In this document: positions 1 through 8,701 of the stretch, one piece after another
Position numbering within the stretch: the first letter of the stretch is position 1
How the letters are laid out: every line of letters starts with the position of its first letter
Source: Candidatus Hydrogenedens sp.
GTDB lineage: Bacteria > Hydrogenedentota > Hydrogenedentia > Hydrogenedentales > Hydrogenedentaceae
Length of the DNA: 29,948 nt
Direction: 5' to 3'
Assembly (NCBI GenBank): GCA_035378955.1
Contig: DAOSUS010000039.1
Span: forward strand, 1-29,948
The notes under the pieces: model-generated
Seen by the model: only the letters and a program-made list of their open reading frames with translations
Told to the model about the DNA's origin: nothing
Database searches by the model: none
Translations under genes and position numbers: made by a program

Positions 1-1
1 C

Positions 2-175
2 ATGGTCATTAAAATTGTTGGGTCCTGTGGCACAAGGGACATACCGATTAGAGCCCCGTTCCTCAATGCTGGTTCGGACGAGAGGACAGGGAAATGCGAA
101 GGTTGTAGTAACAAATGCCTGGGTAAAGACAGGAACGAATTTACAGATGGAAATAAATTTAGAATGATGGTTTAA
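2..175 (+). CDS. C-terminal end of an unidentified gene, cut by the left edge
   Basis: A reading frame is open from the window edge to a TAA at 173-175. It gives 57 visible residues and ends 6 nt before the convergent stop of the DUF4091 gene. Most of its codons begin with a purine, as expected for coding on this strand. The visible part is hydrophilic and has a Cys cluster, C-x2-C-x3-C (CEGCSNKC), followed by NEFTDGNKF. That tail loosely recalls the Cys-rich end of BadF/DUF2229-type acyl-CoA dehydratase activases, but the residues before it do not, so I assign no function. The ATG at 2-4 need not be the real start. The stretch looks more GC-rich than its neighbours. The opposite strand is also free of stops here, so a structured RNA is not excluded. 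Confidence 0.45.
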   Translation: MVIKIVGSCGTRDIPIRAPFLNAGSDERTGKCEGCSNKCLGKDRNEFTDGNKFRMMV

Positions 176-181
176 AGTCAA

Positions 182-2317
182 TTATTCTTTGCCCTTTTGT
201 CGAATAGAAAAGTTTTTTTGAACTTTCGGGGAAATGTTAATCGTTTCCCCTTTTTCTTTTTTGAGGGAGGCTTCTTTTTTGCTGGTTTTATAAGGAGATT
301 CTCTGTCACTTAATTCATACCCCATAGAAACTCTTTTCATCATTAATTCTTCTGCAAAATCATCCTGAACAATATTCCACGGAACAAATTTTTCCAGTTG
401 TATAGTTAGGTAGTTATAACATTCTTCGTTTTTTAATTTTTGGGATTGTGCCTTTTGAAAGAGAAGTAATAGGTATTCAAAGTCTTCCAATCCATCGCGA
501 AGCCGTTCCAATCGGATAGAGTGTAAATACGAATCTTTTGCGGGGTAAAGCAAAGTGGTCATTTGCAAAGTATCCTGAGGTTGAAATAGGAAGGTTTCCA
601 TGTTTTGAGGTCGTGAGATAATATTGCCCCATGAAAGGAGAGGAGTGAGAATGATACCTCTGAAACCATAACTCCAGCATATCCATGGAATAATACGGGA
701 TTCAATAGGTGCGGTATCATAACGAAGAGACGGATATTGTTCAGGATTAAGCCATAACCAGGGTGTAATTACAGGAGCCATGCGGGGTTCTTTATTCTCC
801 TCATTCGAATTTAATCGGATTTCTTGAATATACACGAATTCTCCTTTTTTAATTCGAGGAAATTCAAAACGGATAGCAGAGAAATCAGGATTGTATTTGA
901 AAGTTCCATACGAAATAGCCGGTTCAAAAAGGGTTCCTGCTACATGTTTCCAGTTTACAGAGGATGAGAGAAAATGTATGCTATCTCTTGATGTCAAGAC
1001 ATCTATGGATTGAGGAATTTGTGTGGGACCCCAAATAATGGTTATTTTTTCGCCTATTATTTTATCTTTTAATTGAACCTCTAACCATTCTTTTTTGCCT
1101 TCTTTCTCAGTAGGAAAGGATAGCCATCCTGTGTATAAACAGGCGTCTATGGCTTGCCATGGAGAACATAAAATAGGGGGATACGAGCCGGGAATAAAGC
1201 CAGTGGTTGAAGAAGAGACGGATTTAATAGGAAGAGTATTTTCATCTGCGATAGACAAACCTTTTGTCAATCGCTCCATTAATCCTGGGGAAAAAGAAGA
1301 AAAAGGTAAAGCCCAGATGTCTGTGTAAAAATTATATTGGGGTAAGGGGAGACCACATAAAATTCTTACTACAAAAAAAGGAATTTGTTCGGACAGAGAA
1401 TTTAAGTATCGCCGCAATGCGTCATGTTGTCCAGCATCTTTGGGTATAAAAAAAATAGTTCCCATAGTAATATTATTGATATTCCTTATGTCGTTTATCA
1501 TATTCTCTTCATTTTGGGATGGTGTACGGACAGTTTCCAGAGGACCCGGCGGCAATAACAAAGGTGTTATATCTATAAAATTTTGAGAATTGTATCCCTT
1601 GATATGATGAACATAGTTTTTCCACAAACCTTCGGGAATAGGAAGAGTATTCGTGTTAAGGTTTTGTTGATAAGAACCTAATGAAGGATTAAGCCGTTTA
1701 TCGTATATGAAATTGAAAAAGTTTTTCCAGAAATCATCAGTTGATGAAGATTGGGGGTTTGTTAGCAATAATGTTTGCCAATCTAAAAAACTAATAGCAT
1801 TCAAAGAAGGTGTTTGCGGAATTTCAAAATCAAAAACTTCAATGGAAACAGGAATTCGCTTCAATTTCTTTTCTTCTACATTAATTTGCAACTCGGTTTT
1901 ATAGTTCCCCGTTTTTATTTCTCGTGGAATTTTGAAGGTTATCCAGAAAACAGCCTTTTGTCCTTTTAAGATACCCAACGGTTGGAACGGTCTTAATATA
2001 TCTAAAAATATGCGACTTCGGTCCATACCCCCCTGAGGAAGAGGAACACCTTGAATAGGTAATATCTGATATATCGATGGATTGGGAAATTTTTCAGGCA
2101 ATTTGTCGAAGGAAATAGATACATTATTCAGGTCATTTTTATCAGCCAAAATATGGACCTGAAAGGATTCTTCTTCCCCTTTTGCAGCAAAGATTTGTGC
2201 TTCATAATGGGAATGAGGAGATGGTTGTGCAAGATTGGTAGATACCCAGGATGGCTCAATCCAGATATCTGCACCATGAATAAATGTATTTAATAATAGG
2301 AGAATATTTATAAACAT
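182..2317 (-). CDS. Exported DUF4091 (GH123-like) protein with an inserted F5/8 type C domain
   Basis: The 711-residue protein starts with a short hydrophobic signal peptide (about 1-16, cleavage near HGA-D). Next come an N-terminal beta domain (about 20-165) and a reduced TIM-barrel-like region (170-345). An F5/8 type C (discoidin) module spans about 365-503, recognisable by AIDACLYTGWLS at 389-400. The conserved DUF4091 tail is at 515-625, including SIRLERLRDGLEDFEYL. The C-terminal 40 residues are polar and Lys-rich. DUF4091 proteins are related to GH123 N-acetylgalactosaminidases and are usually exported sugar-active proteins. The Asp-Glu pair expected in the barrel appears to be IPKDAG at 291-296, so catalysis is doubtful and a binding role is possible. 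No clear Shine-Dalgarno precedes the ATG. The gene lies divergent to the histidine kinase. The family call is firm and the substrate unknown. Confidence 0.85.
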   Translation of the reverse strand: MFINILLLLNTFIHGADIWIEPSWVSTNLAQPSPHSHYEAQIFAAKGEEESFQVHILADKNDLNNVSISFDKLPEKFPNPSIYQILPIQGVPLPQGGMDRSRIFLDILRPFQPLGILKGQKAVFWITFKIPREIKTGNYKTELQINVEEKKLKRIPVSIEVFDFEIPQTPSLNAISFLDWQTLLLTNPQSSSTDDFWKNFFNFIYDKRLNPSLGSYQQNLNTNTLPIPEGLWKNYVHHIKGYNSQNFIDITPLLLPPGPLETVRTPSQNEENMINDIRNINNITMGTIFFIPKDAGQHDALRRYLNSLSEQIPFFVVRILCGLPLPQYNFYTDIWALPFSSFSPGLMERLTKGLSIADENTLPIKSVSSSTTGFIPGSYPPILCSPWQAIDACLYTGWLSFPTEKEGKKEWLEVQLKDKIIGEKITIIWGPTQIPQSIDVLTSRDSIHFLSSSVNWKHVAGTLFEPAISYGTFKYNPDFSAIRFEFPRIKKGEFVYIQEIRLNSNEENKEPRMAPVITPWLWLNPEQYPSLRYDTAPIESRIIPWICWSYGFRGIILTPLLSWGNIISRPQNMETFLFQPQDTLQMTTLLYPAKDSYLHSIRLERLRDGLEDFEYLLLLFQKAQSQKLKNEECYNYLTIQLEKFVPWNIVQDDFAEELMMKRVSMGYELSDRESPYKTSKKEASLKKEKGETINISPKVQKNFSIRQKGKE

Positions 2318-2359
2318 TTTTATAATCTTTTAGTTGTTATTCTGACTAATTGCATATTA

Positions 2360-2365
2360 TATAAT
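2360..2365 (+). promoter_or_regulatory. Possible -10 box for the hybrid histidine kinase
   Basis: A perfect TATAAT lies 48 nt before the kinase ATG, in the 96-bp gap between divergent genes. No good -35 is visible at 16-18 nt spacing; only TTGTTA at 2334-2339 can be offered, 20 nt away. The overlapping ATTATA gives a TATAAT on the minus strand as well, so it could serve both genes. Confidence 0.3.
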
Positions 2366-2413
2366 AACTGTAAATAATCGAGATTTGGTAAACAAAAAAA
2401 TAAAGGGTTACGA

Positions 2414-4834
2414 ATGGAAATAGAAGAGTTTTTAAAAAAGACGAAGGAAGAACTTGTAAAAGAAATATTTTATTGGAAATCACAGGCGGAAGAGATAAAA
2501 AATATTTTAACAGGTAAAGGAAAGAAGTATTATACCCTTTCAGATTTACAACCATTATTCCAAAGTATGACGGCTATTGATACAGCAGTATATGTATCGG
2601 ATATGGATACTTATGAGATTTTTGCTGCAAATGAGTATGTAAGAAATTTTTTGAAAGATGAAATTATAGGAAAAAAATGTTATGAAGTTTTACAAGTAGG
2701 ACAAACATCACCTTGTTCTTTCTGCACAAATGACCGTTTACTTAATTCAAAAGGAGAACCTAATCCACCGTATGTTTGGACTTTTCAAAATACAAAAACA
2801 GGTTCCTTTTTTCAATGCATAGACTTTGCTATTCCATGGGAAAATGGGAAGATGGTAAGAATTGAGGTTGCCATCAATATAGACCGACTTGTTAATATTC
2901 AGAAGGATAGGGATACTCAGATTTCACTTACAAAAACGATTATTGAAAGTATTCCTCAGGCAGTTTTTTGGAAGGATAGGAACGGTGTATTTTTAGGTTG
3001 TAATCATCAATTTGCCAAAGATGCAAATTGTTCCTCTCCGGAAGAAGTAATAGGTAAAACAGATTATGACTTACCATGGACAAAGGAAGAATCAGCTAGT
3101 TTCCGTGAAATAGACCGTAGGATTATGGAATCTGGGGAACCATTACTAAACTTCGAGGAAAAACATACAAGGGCTTCTGGAGAGGTAAGATGGCTGTATG
3201 TGAGTAAGGTTCCTTTACGAGATAGAGATGGGAACATTATTGGCGTATTGGGAACTTATGGTGATATAACGGAAATGAAAAGGGCACAGGAAATAATAAA
3301 GTATAACGAACAATTATTAAACAGTATAATGCAAACAACACCTTTCGGAGTTATCTTTGTGAGGAATCAGGTAATAGAATGGTGTAATGACCGTATCTGC
3401 CAGGTTCTGGGATATTCAAAGGAAGAGATGATAGGTAAATCAACACGGACTTATTATGAAACAGAGGAAGAGTTTAACCGTGTGGGCAAAGAATTATACA
3501 AAGATTTAGTGGGTTATAATACGAGTTGGGTTGAAACTAAGTGGAAAAGTAAAAATGGAGAATGGATTGATATTCGTATTAATGCAGCATTGAGGAACCC
3601 TCAATGTCCAGAGGATGGGATTGTTGCGGGAATTATTGATATTCGGGAACAGAAAAAATTTGAACAACAGCGGGAACAAATGCAAGAGCGAATACATCAA
3701 TTGCAAAAAATTCAAAGTTTAGAAACATTGGCAGGAGGAGTAGCACACGATTTCAATAATCTATTAATGGCTATGATAGGTAGTGCGGAACTTGCTCTTC
3801 ATGAAGTTCCAGAAATTTCTGTGGCGAGAGGATATTTGAATAGTATTATTATTGCGGGTAAGAAAGGGTCAGAACTTGCTCAACAAATGCTTTCGTATGC
3901 AGGCAGAAAAAAATTGTTAACCAACCGTGTGAATTTAAATAAGATGATAGGAGAAATGGTGCAAATTATCCAATCTTCTATTTCTAAAAAAGTAGTTTTG
4001 AAACTGGATTTAGCGGAACAAATACCACTGGTGGAAGGGGATATTACCCAACTTTCACAAATTATTATGAATCTTGTCATTAATGCCAACGAAGCGATTG
4101 GAAATAAAAGTGGAGTAATAATTATAAGGACATCAGCTTCCCTTTGTGATAGTAAGTATTTAGATACGCTCTTTTTGCCCGGAGAACTGAAAGAAGGATT
4201 GTATGTGGTAATTGAAGTTATAGATACCGGATGTGGGATGGATGAAGAAACTAAAAAACATATTTTTGAACCTTTTTATACGACCAAATTTACAGGTCGT
4301 GGACTGGGATTATCTTCCGTTTTAGGTATAATCAAAAGTCATCATGGAGGAATAAAACTTTACTCAGAAAAAGGGAAAGGAACGGCTTTTAAAATATTTT
4401 TGCCGGCTATTGAATGGATGGAGGAAAAGGACACCGCTTTTACGGAAGAAAAGAAAGAGTTACGGTATGAAGGGAAGTTTATCTTGGCTGAAGATGAAGA
4501 TACTGTTCGGGCGATTACTCAACGGATGTTGGAATACTTAGGATTTGAAGTATTGGCTGCTGTTGATGGAAGAGAGGCAATTCAGCTATTTAAAGAGCAT
4601 AAAGATGATATTAAGTGTGTGTTATTGGATTTGACAATGCCCCATGTAGATGGTATTGAGGCATGTATAGAAATGAAAAAGATAAAGAAAGAAATACCTA
4701 TTATTTTGACCAGTGGTTATCCTCATGAACAAATCGCTACCAAAACAAATATAGAATTATTCTCAAACTATGTTCAAAAACCATTTCGTTTTGATGGTTT
4801 GAAAGAAATTATTCAACAGGTCCTATCAAAATAA
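2414..4834 (+). CDS. Soluble PAS-domain hybrid sensor histidine kinase with C-terminal receiver
   Basis: The 806-residue protein has no signal peptide or membrane segment, so sensing is probably cytoplasmic. Order: a short coiled N-terminus, PAS 1 (about 45-160), PAS 2 (about 170-290), PAS 3 (about 300-412), a short coiled coil, HisKA with phosphoacceptor His445 (GGVAHDFNN), and HATPase. The HATPase shows the N box around N553-N559, G1 DTGCGMD (604-610), F box FEPFYTTK and G2 GRGLGLSSV (628-636). A receiver domain (about 687-806) has E693/D694, phosphoacceptor D739 in LLDLTMP, S767 and K789. The GGVAHDFNN type of HisKA is typical of hybrid PAS kinases. PAS 1 carries a PCSFC motif at 100-104. 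No response regulator with an output domain is nearby, so this is an orphan sensor whose partner and signal are unknown. It converges on the SGNH gene with a 7-nt gap. Confidence 0.93.
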   Translation: MEIEEFLKKTKEELVKEIFYWKSQAEEIKNILTGKGKKYYTLSDLQPLFQSMTAIDTAVYVSDMDTYEIFAANEYVRNFLKDEIIGKKCYEVLQVGQTSPCSFCTNDRLLNSKGEPNPPYVWTFQNTKTGSFFQCIDFAIPWENGKMVRIEVAINIDRLVNIQKDRDTQISLTKTIIESIPQAVFWKDRNGVFLGCNHQFAKDANCSSPEEVIGKTDYDLPWTKEESASFREIDRRIMESGEPLLNFEEKHTRASGEVRWLYVSKVPLRDRDGNIIGVLGTYGDITEMKRAQEIIKYNEQLLNSIMQTTPFGVIFVRNQVIEWCNDRICQVLGYSKEEMIGKSTRTYYETEEEFNRVGKELYKDLVGYNTSWVETKWKSKNGEWIDIRINAALRNPQCPEDGIVAGIIDIREQKKFEQQREQMQERIHQLQKIQSLETLAGGVAHDFNNLLMAMIGSAELALHEVPEISVARGYLNSIIIAGKKGSELAQQMLSYAGRKKLLTNRVNLNKMIGEMVQIIQSSISKKVVLKLDLAEQIPLVEGDITQLSQIIMNLVINANEAIGNKSGVIIIRTSASLCDSKYLDTLFLPGELKEGLYVVIEVIDTGCGMDEETKKHIFEPFYTTKFTGRGLGLSSVLGIIKSHHGGIKLYSEKGKGTAFKIFLPAIEWMEEKDTAFTEEKKELRYEGKFILAEDEDTVRAITQRMLEYLGFEVLAAVDGREAIQLFKEHKDDIKCVLLDLTMPHVDGIEACIEMKKIKKEIPIILTSGYPHEQIATKTNIELFSNYVQKPFRFDGLKEIIQQVLSK

Positions 4835-4841
4835 AGAATTA

Positions 4842-5942
4842 TCATGGGATAATCTTTTTATTTTTAAGTTCCTTACTTATCCATTCTGCAAATAGTTGAT
4901 AACATTCAGGGCTGGGGTGTCCATCTAAAATTATATGTTTCCCTGAGGATTTGAGACGGAAATAATTTCCCATCATTTCTTTATCTTCACAGGAGATTAC
5001 CCTTAAATCCTTTTTTTCATTAAGTAAGTTCATAAAATAATTTAGGTTAGGACAGGTGGCTGGAGTAGAACAATGTTCAGGGTAAATAAATATCACAAAA
5101 TCTAAATCAGGGAAATAAGTAGATAATTGATTTTTTGTTTCGTTCAGTAATATATATAAAAAGTCATAGTTTTCGTTTATGAAAGGGGATGGATAATCAA
5201 ATTGGGTATAATTTATTAGCTGTTTTACTGCAAATGATTTGTTTAATATATTGGCAAAAGAAAACAAATAAGGGTGAGTTTCTTCAAATTTTCCTTTATT
5301 AATGATTCTATTATTAATAAACTCCAGTTCCGGTAAACAGCCCACCCATTTGGGGGCTCTGAATATAAGATTGAGTGTTCCTTTTAGCCTTCTTAGATGG
5401 TCAGAAATGAATGTATATATTACGAGGGTAGGTTTTTGAGGGGATATGTCTGCAAAAATTTCTGATTGCGTGGACTGGAGATATATTTCCTGTGGAGAAG
5501 CTCCCGGAATCCCATAATTGTATACTTCAATTTCAGGATGCAATTGACCAAAATAATAAGGCAAGGTCTGGTTATTATTAACACCTGTCCCAAAAGTAAA
5601 AGAACAGCCAAAGAACAAGCAATTTAGTTCTTTATTATCCATATTGGGTTGAGGAGTAATTCTTCTTCCTTTAGTATCGGTTTCAAAATAAAAAATATGA
5701 GGATTGTTCCCAACAGTAATTGTCCCTTCCCCTTTAACTCCCCGTGCAATTTTTCGCCCCTCTTCCGAACAAATAATAACAGGGGGCGATGTAATCATGA
5801 TTCTTTCGTTATCTTTTTGTTTAAGGCGAAGAATTATTTCAAAAGGAATAAGTAATAAACAGATAAAAAGACATGTAATCAACAGAACGGAGATGTTTAT
5901 AATAAACTTTTTTATAGCAACTATTTTGTTTTTTAGTATCAT
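4842..5942 (-). CDS. Membrane-anchored SGNH/GDSL hydrolase-like protein
   Basis: The 366-residue protein has one N-terminal membrane segment (about 12-34) after a basic start, which would place the catalytic domain outside the membrane. SGNH-family signs: block I LFFGCSFTFGTGV, with candidate nucleophile Ser114 preceded by Cys instead of the usual Asp; an upstream strand ending in TKGRR, typical of this family; block II YNYGIPGASP, with Gly144/Gly147; and block V DGHPSP, with Asp340 and His342 completing the triad. Such proteins remove or transfer acyl (often acetyl) groups on glycans or lipids, and membrane-anchored versions often act on exopolysaccharide. The substrate cannot be read here. 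Its position beside sulfatase-superfamily genes is compatible with surface-glycan modification. No strong Shine-Dalgarno is visible. Confidence 0.75.
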   Translation of the reverse strand: MILKNKIVAIKKFIINISVLLITCLFICLLLIPFEIILRLKQKDNERIMITSPPVIICSEEGRKIARGVKGEGTITVGNNPHIFYFETDTKGRRITPQPNMDNKELNCLFFGCSFTFGTGVNNNQTLPYYFGQLHPEIEVYNYGIPGASPQEIYLQSTQSEIFADISPQKPTLVIYTFISDHLRRLKGTLNLIFRAPKWVGCLPELEFINNRIINKGKFEETHPYLFSFANILNKSFAVKQLINYTQFDYPSPFINENYDFLYILLNETKNQLSTYFPDLDFVIFIYPEHCSTPATCPNLNYFMNLLNEKKDLRVISCEDKEMMGNYFRLKSSGKHIILDGHPSPECYQLFAEWISKELKNKKIIP

Positions 5943-6002
5943 TTGATAATCTTACTTTTTCACCGTCAACGAAAGGGAAAAAGGTGTTGTTATACAAATA
6001 TG

Positions 6003-6033
6003 TTGACAGATAAAAACTGCTTTTTTCTATATT
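6003..6033 (+). promoter_or_regulatory. Possible promoter of the tandem sulfatase-like pair
   Basis: A perfect TTGACA (6003-6008) is followed by TATATT (6028-6033) with 19-nt spacing, 37 nt before the first ATG of the downstream gene. The spacing is longer than ideal. A second candidate -10, TAGAAT at 6033-6038, is too far away. Confidence 0.4.
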
Positions 6034-6070
6034 AGAATATAATTTTATATCATAATAATATAAAGGAATA

Positions 6071-8695
6071 ATGAAATACACATGGAGTAAAAATAAAGGT
6101 TGTATAATGTTTAACGGTCATATAAATATTAAGGTCGGAATAAAGGTTCTATTTATAAGTGTGCTTTTTTTATCGGAATCTTATGGTCTGGTTATTCGCT
6201 TGACGGATAAATATTGGGATGATAAATTCCCGAATACCGACTTGTCTATTCCCGGGGAACAATGGCAAATAAAACAGGACAGACCTGATAGAATTATTTT
6301 TGAACATGAATTACAAGCAGATTTGAGTTTGTATAAACGAATAAAAATAGAAATGGGTTCGAACAAAGCTGCTTCTATTCGATGGGGATGGAGGTGTGGA
6401 AATAAAGATGGGCAGGATTTTTTTTCTGAAGAGAATCTTTCCATGATTGCTGATTCTAAATTACATCAATATACCTTTGAGATGAAATATCCTGATAAAA
6501 TCAACCCCATAGTAGATAAAGCCAGTAAGTTAATTATTGAAGTTGTAAATAAAGAAAAAGATAATAAGGGATTGCAGTTAAAAAATGTTGAATTGGTTCG
6601 ACATTTGCCTTCGGAATTGGGACAATTTATGCTTAATGGATTGTGTATGAATTGTATTCCGGAGGATGCTTGGACATTTAATACGAAAATACAAAAAGGG
6701 GATAGATTACTATTGTATATAGGTATGTATAATCCAAAAGTGGGGGCATTATCTCAGAAGAAGCACGAAAAAGAATGGAATGAACAAAGAAGTAACTTTT
6801 CGATTGATGTGATAGATAATGGGGAAAAAGAAAATATATATGAATATCAGATGAATCCGATGGAAAAAGAGGATGACCGTGAGTGGCGATTTATAGAATT
6901 AGACCTGTCAAAATTTGCAGAGAAAGAAGTGCAAATTATATTTACGAAAAATACAGCGGTAATGGATGGATATGGATTATGGGGAAATCCCGTTATTATC
7001 CGAAATATAGATGATATAGAAAAACAACATCCTCCTGTATTTATTATTTCCTGTGATACTATGCGAGCCGACCATTTGTTGCCTTATGGCTATCGTTTGC
7101 CAACAAGTCCAAATCTGGATAAATTTGCTAAAGAGGCAGTATTGTTTGAAAGGGCATATACAACCCGAACCTTTACTCCGGTGGCACACATGAGTTTACT
7201 TACGGGTTTGTTCCCGAAAAACCATGGAGTTAATGCGGAACTGCCTGCTTATGACCATGTAAAATTATTAGGTGAATATCTGAAAGAGTTAGGTTATTAT
7301 TCTATGGGATTAGTAGGGGCTACCACCTGGTTTTTGCCTTCACGAGGATACATGCGTGGAATGGATAAATTTTATTATCCACCAGAATATCTACGCGATG
7401 TTTTTCCTACGCAGGAGATATTGAAGAATGAGATTAAAAGATTGAAATATGACAATCTTTTTGTCTTTTTACATAACTACGATGTACATACCCGTATGCT
7501 TCCTCCCGCAACGATATATAGTTCTGAAGATGCACGGTTTTTTTCTTTCAGCGATTTGCTCGAAGTTCCTGAATTACTAACAGCGGAATGTATGCCTAAT
7601 CCGAGAAGTTTCTTTAATCACATACAGGCAACATTGGGGAAATTAGACTTTTATGAAAATTTATATATAAATGCTCTATATGATGATTGCGTTGCAAAAG
7701 TGGACTATGCAATAGGCGATTTGTTCCATTTTTTGAAGGAACAAGATTTGTATGACAAATCCATGATTATAATCGTTGCAGACCACGGAGAGGCATTAGG
7801 AGAACACGGTCGCTATGAACATGTTGATGTTTATGAACACACAGCACGAGTTCCTATGATGATAAAATTTCCCAATGGTATGTATGCAGGAAAACGAATA
7901 GAAAGTCTGGTTAGTTTAGAAGATATTGTTCCGACGATACTGGGTTATTTAAATGTTAATTACGAAAATCTGGATGGTGTATCGCTATCTGATATTATAG
8001 AAGGGAAATATACTACCCCGAGGAAGATTTTTATTCAGAATCAATTTCAGAATGAAGAAGCCCTAATATCAGATAGATATAAGGTTATTTGCTCATTTAG
8101 AGAGTCTAAAGTGAGTTTCTTTGATTTATTACAGGACCCGTTGGAATGTGTTAATCTGTTTGATAAGGAAGATATACTTTTAAAACAATTTTTAGAAGAA
8201 ATGAGTTCATATAGATTTTTCAATGGAGAAGGTTGGGTTGTCGAGGTGAAAGGGAAGAAGACAAATATAACCGACGAGGTATTAATATGCCCCGGACCAA
8301 ATATAATTTCAGTGATACCTGATAATATCATGTTTTGGTATAAAAAGGCGGAGGAGATGGATTGTCTGTATGGAACCATAAGTTATCCTCAAATGGCAGA
8401 TACTTATTCCCTGTATATATATCCGAAGGATATGAAGCAGGAGCTAAGAATAGGTTTCAGAAGTTCGGAGAAATTTAAAGTTTTGTCTCATGATGGAAGT
8501 AGTGAATTGATAAATGAGTATGAGTTTGTATTGCCAGAAAGATATTTGTATTGGGAAAATACACCGAATATTCCCAATGACGGTAATACATATATACTCA
8601 TTCGCAGGAAACCTTTAATGTCTGAAAACGGGCAAAAAGAAGTAGAACTTCCAGAAGATGCTATATTTAATATAAGGAACACAGGGTATTTATAG
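6071..8695 (+). CDS. Exported sulfatase-superfamily hydrolase, Thr-nucleophile type (paralog 1)
   Basis: The 874-residue protein has a signal peptide or anchor ending near residue 40. Two beta-sandwich modules follow (about 45-180 and 185-312; the second has the EWRFIELDLSKFA...LWGNP pattern common before such domains). The alkaline-phosphatase/sulfatase domain covers about 320-700 and a further beta domain lies at the C-terminus. Metal-site motifs are SCDTMRADH (D329) and ADHGEALGEHG (D571/H572). At the nucleophile position the protein has T369-P-V-A-H373, where formylglycine sulfatases have C-x-P-S-R. It therefore should not need formylglycine activation and may be a phosphodiesterase or phosphotransferase; the substrate is unknown. 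The start is ambiguous: M1 follows AAAGGA, and M13 (ATG at 6107) follows AAAGG and gives a more usual signal peptide. It is probably co-transcribed with its paralog 6 nt downstream. Confidence 0.88.
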   Translation: MKYTWSKNKGCIMFNGHINIKVGIKVLFISVLFLSESYGLVIRLTDKYWDDKFPNTDLSIPGEQWQIKQDRPDRIIFEHELQADLSLYKRIKIEMGSNKAASIRWGWRCGNKDGQDFFSEENLSMIADSKLHQYTFEMKYPDKINPIVDKASKLIIEVVNKEKDNKGLQLKNVELVRHLPSELGQFMLNGLCMNCIPEDAWTFNTKIQKGDRLLLYIGMYNPKVGALSQKKHEKEWNEQRSNFSIDVIDNGEKENIYEYQMNPMEKEDDREWRFIELDLSKFAEKEVQIIFTKNTAVMDGYGLWGNPVIIRNIDDIEKQHPPVFIISCDTMRADHLLPYGYRLPTSPNLDKFAKEAVLFERAYTTRTFTPVAHMSLLTGLFPKNHGVNAELPAYDHVKLLGEYLKELGYYSMGLVGATTWFLPSRGYMRGMDKFYYPPEYLRDVFPTQEILKNEIKRLKYDNLFVFLHNYDVHTRMLPPATIYSSEDARFFSFSDLLEVPELLTAECMPNPRSFFNHIQATLGKLDFYENLYINALYDDCVAKVDYAIGDLFHFLKEQDLYDKSMIIIVADHGEALGEHGRYEHVDVYEHTARVPMMIKFPNGMYAGKRIESLVSLEDIVPTILGYLNVNYENLDGVSLSDIIEGKYTTPRKIFIQNQFQNEEALISDRYKVICSFRESKVSFFDLLQDPLECVNLFDKEDILLKQFLEEMSSYRFFNGEGWVVEVKGKKTNITDEVLICPGPNIISVIPDNIMFWYKKAEEMDCLYGTISYPQMADTYSLYIYPKDMKQELRIGFRSSEKFKVLSHDGSSELINEYEFVLPERYLYWENTPNIPNDGNTYILIRRKPLMSENGQKEVELPEDAIFNIRNTGYL

Positions 8696-8701
8696 TTTTA
8701 T

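Noticed and set aside
81..102. GACGAGAGGACAGG resembles the sarcin-ricin loop of 23S rRNA.
   Set aside because: None of the flanking conserved 23S sequence is present and the match is short, so no rRNA gene is called.
5964..5969. TTGACG on the minus strand upstream of the SGNH gene as a -35 box.
   Set aside because: A -10 at proper spacing would fall on the start codon; no matching box is present.
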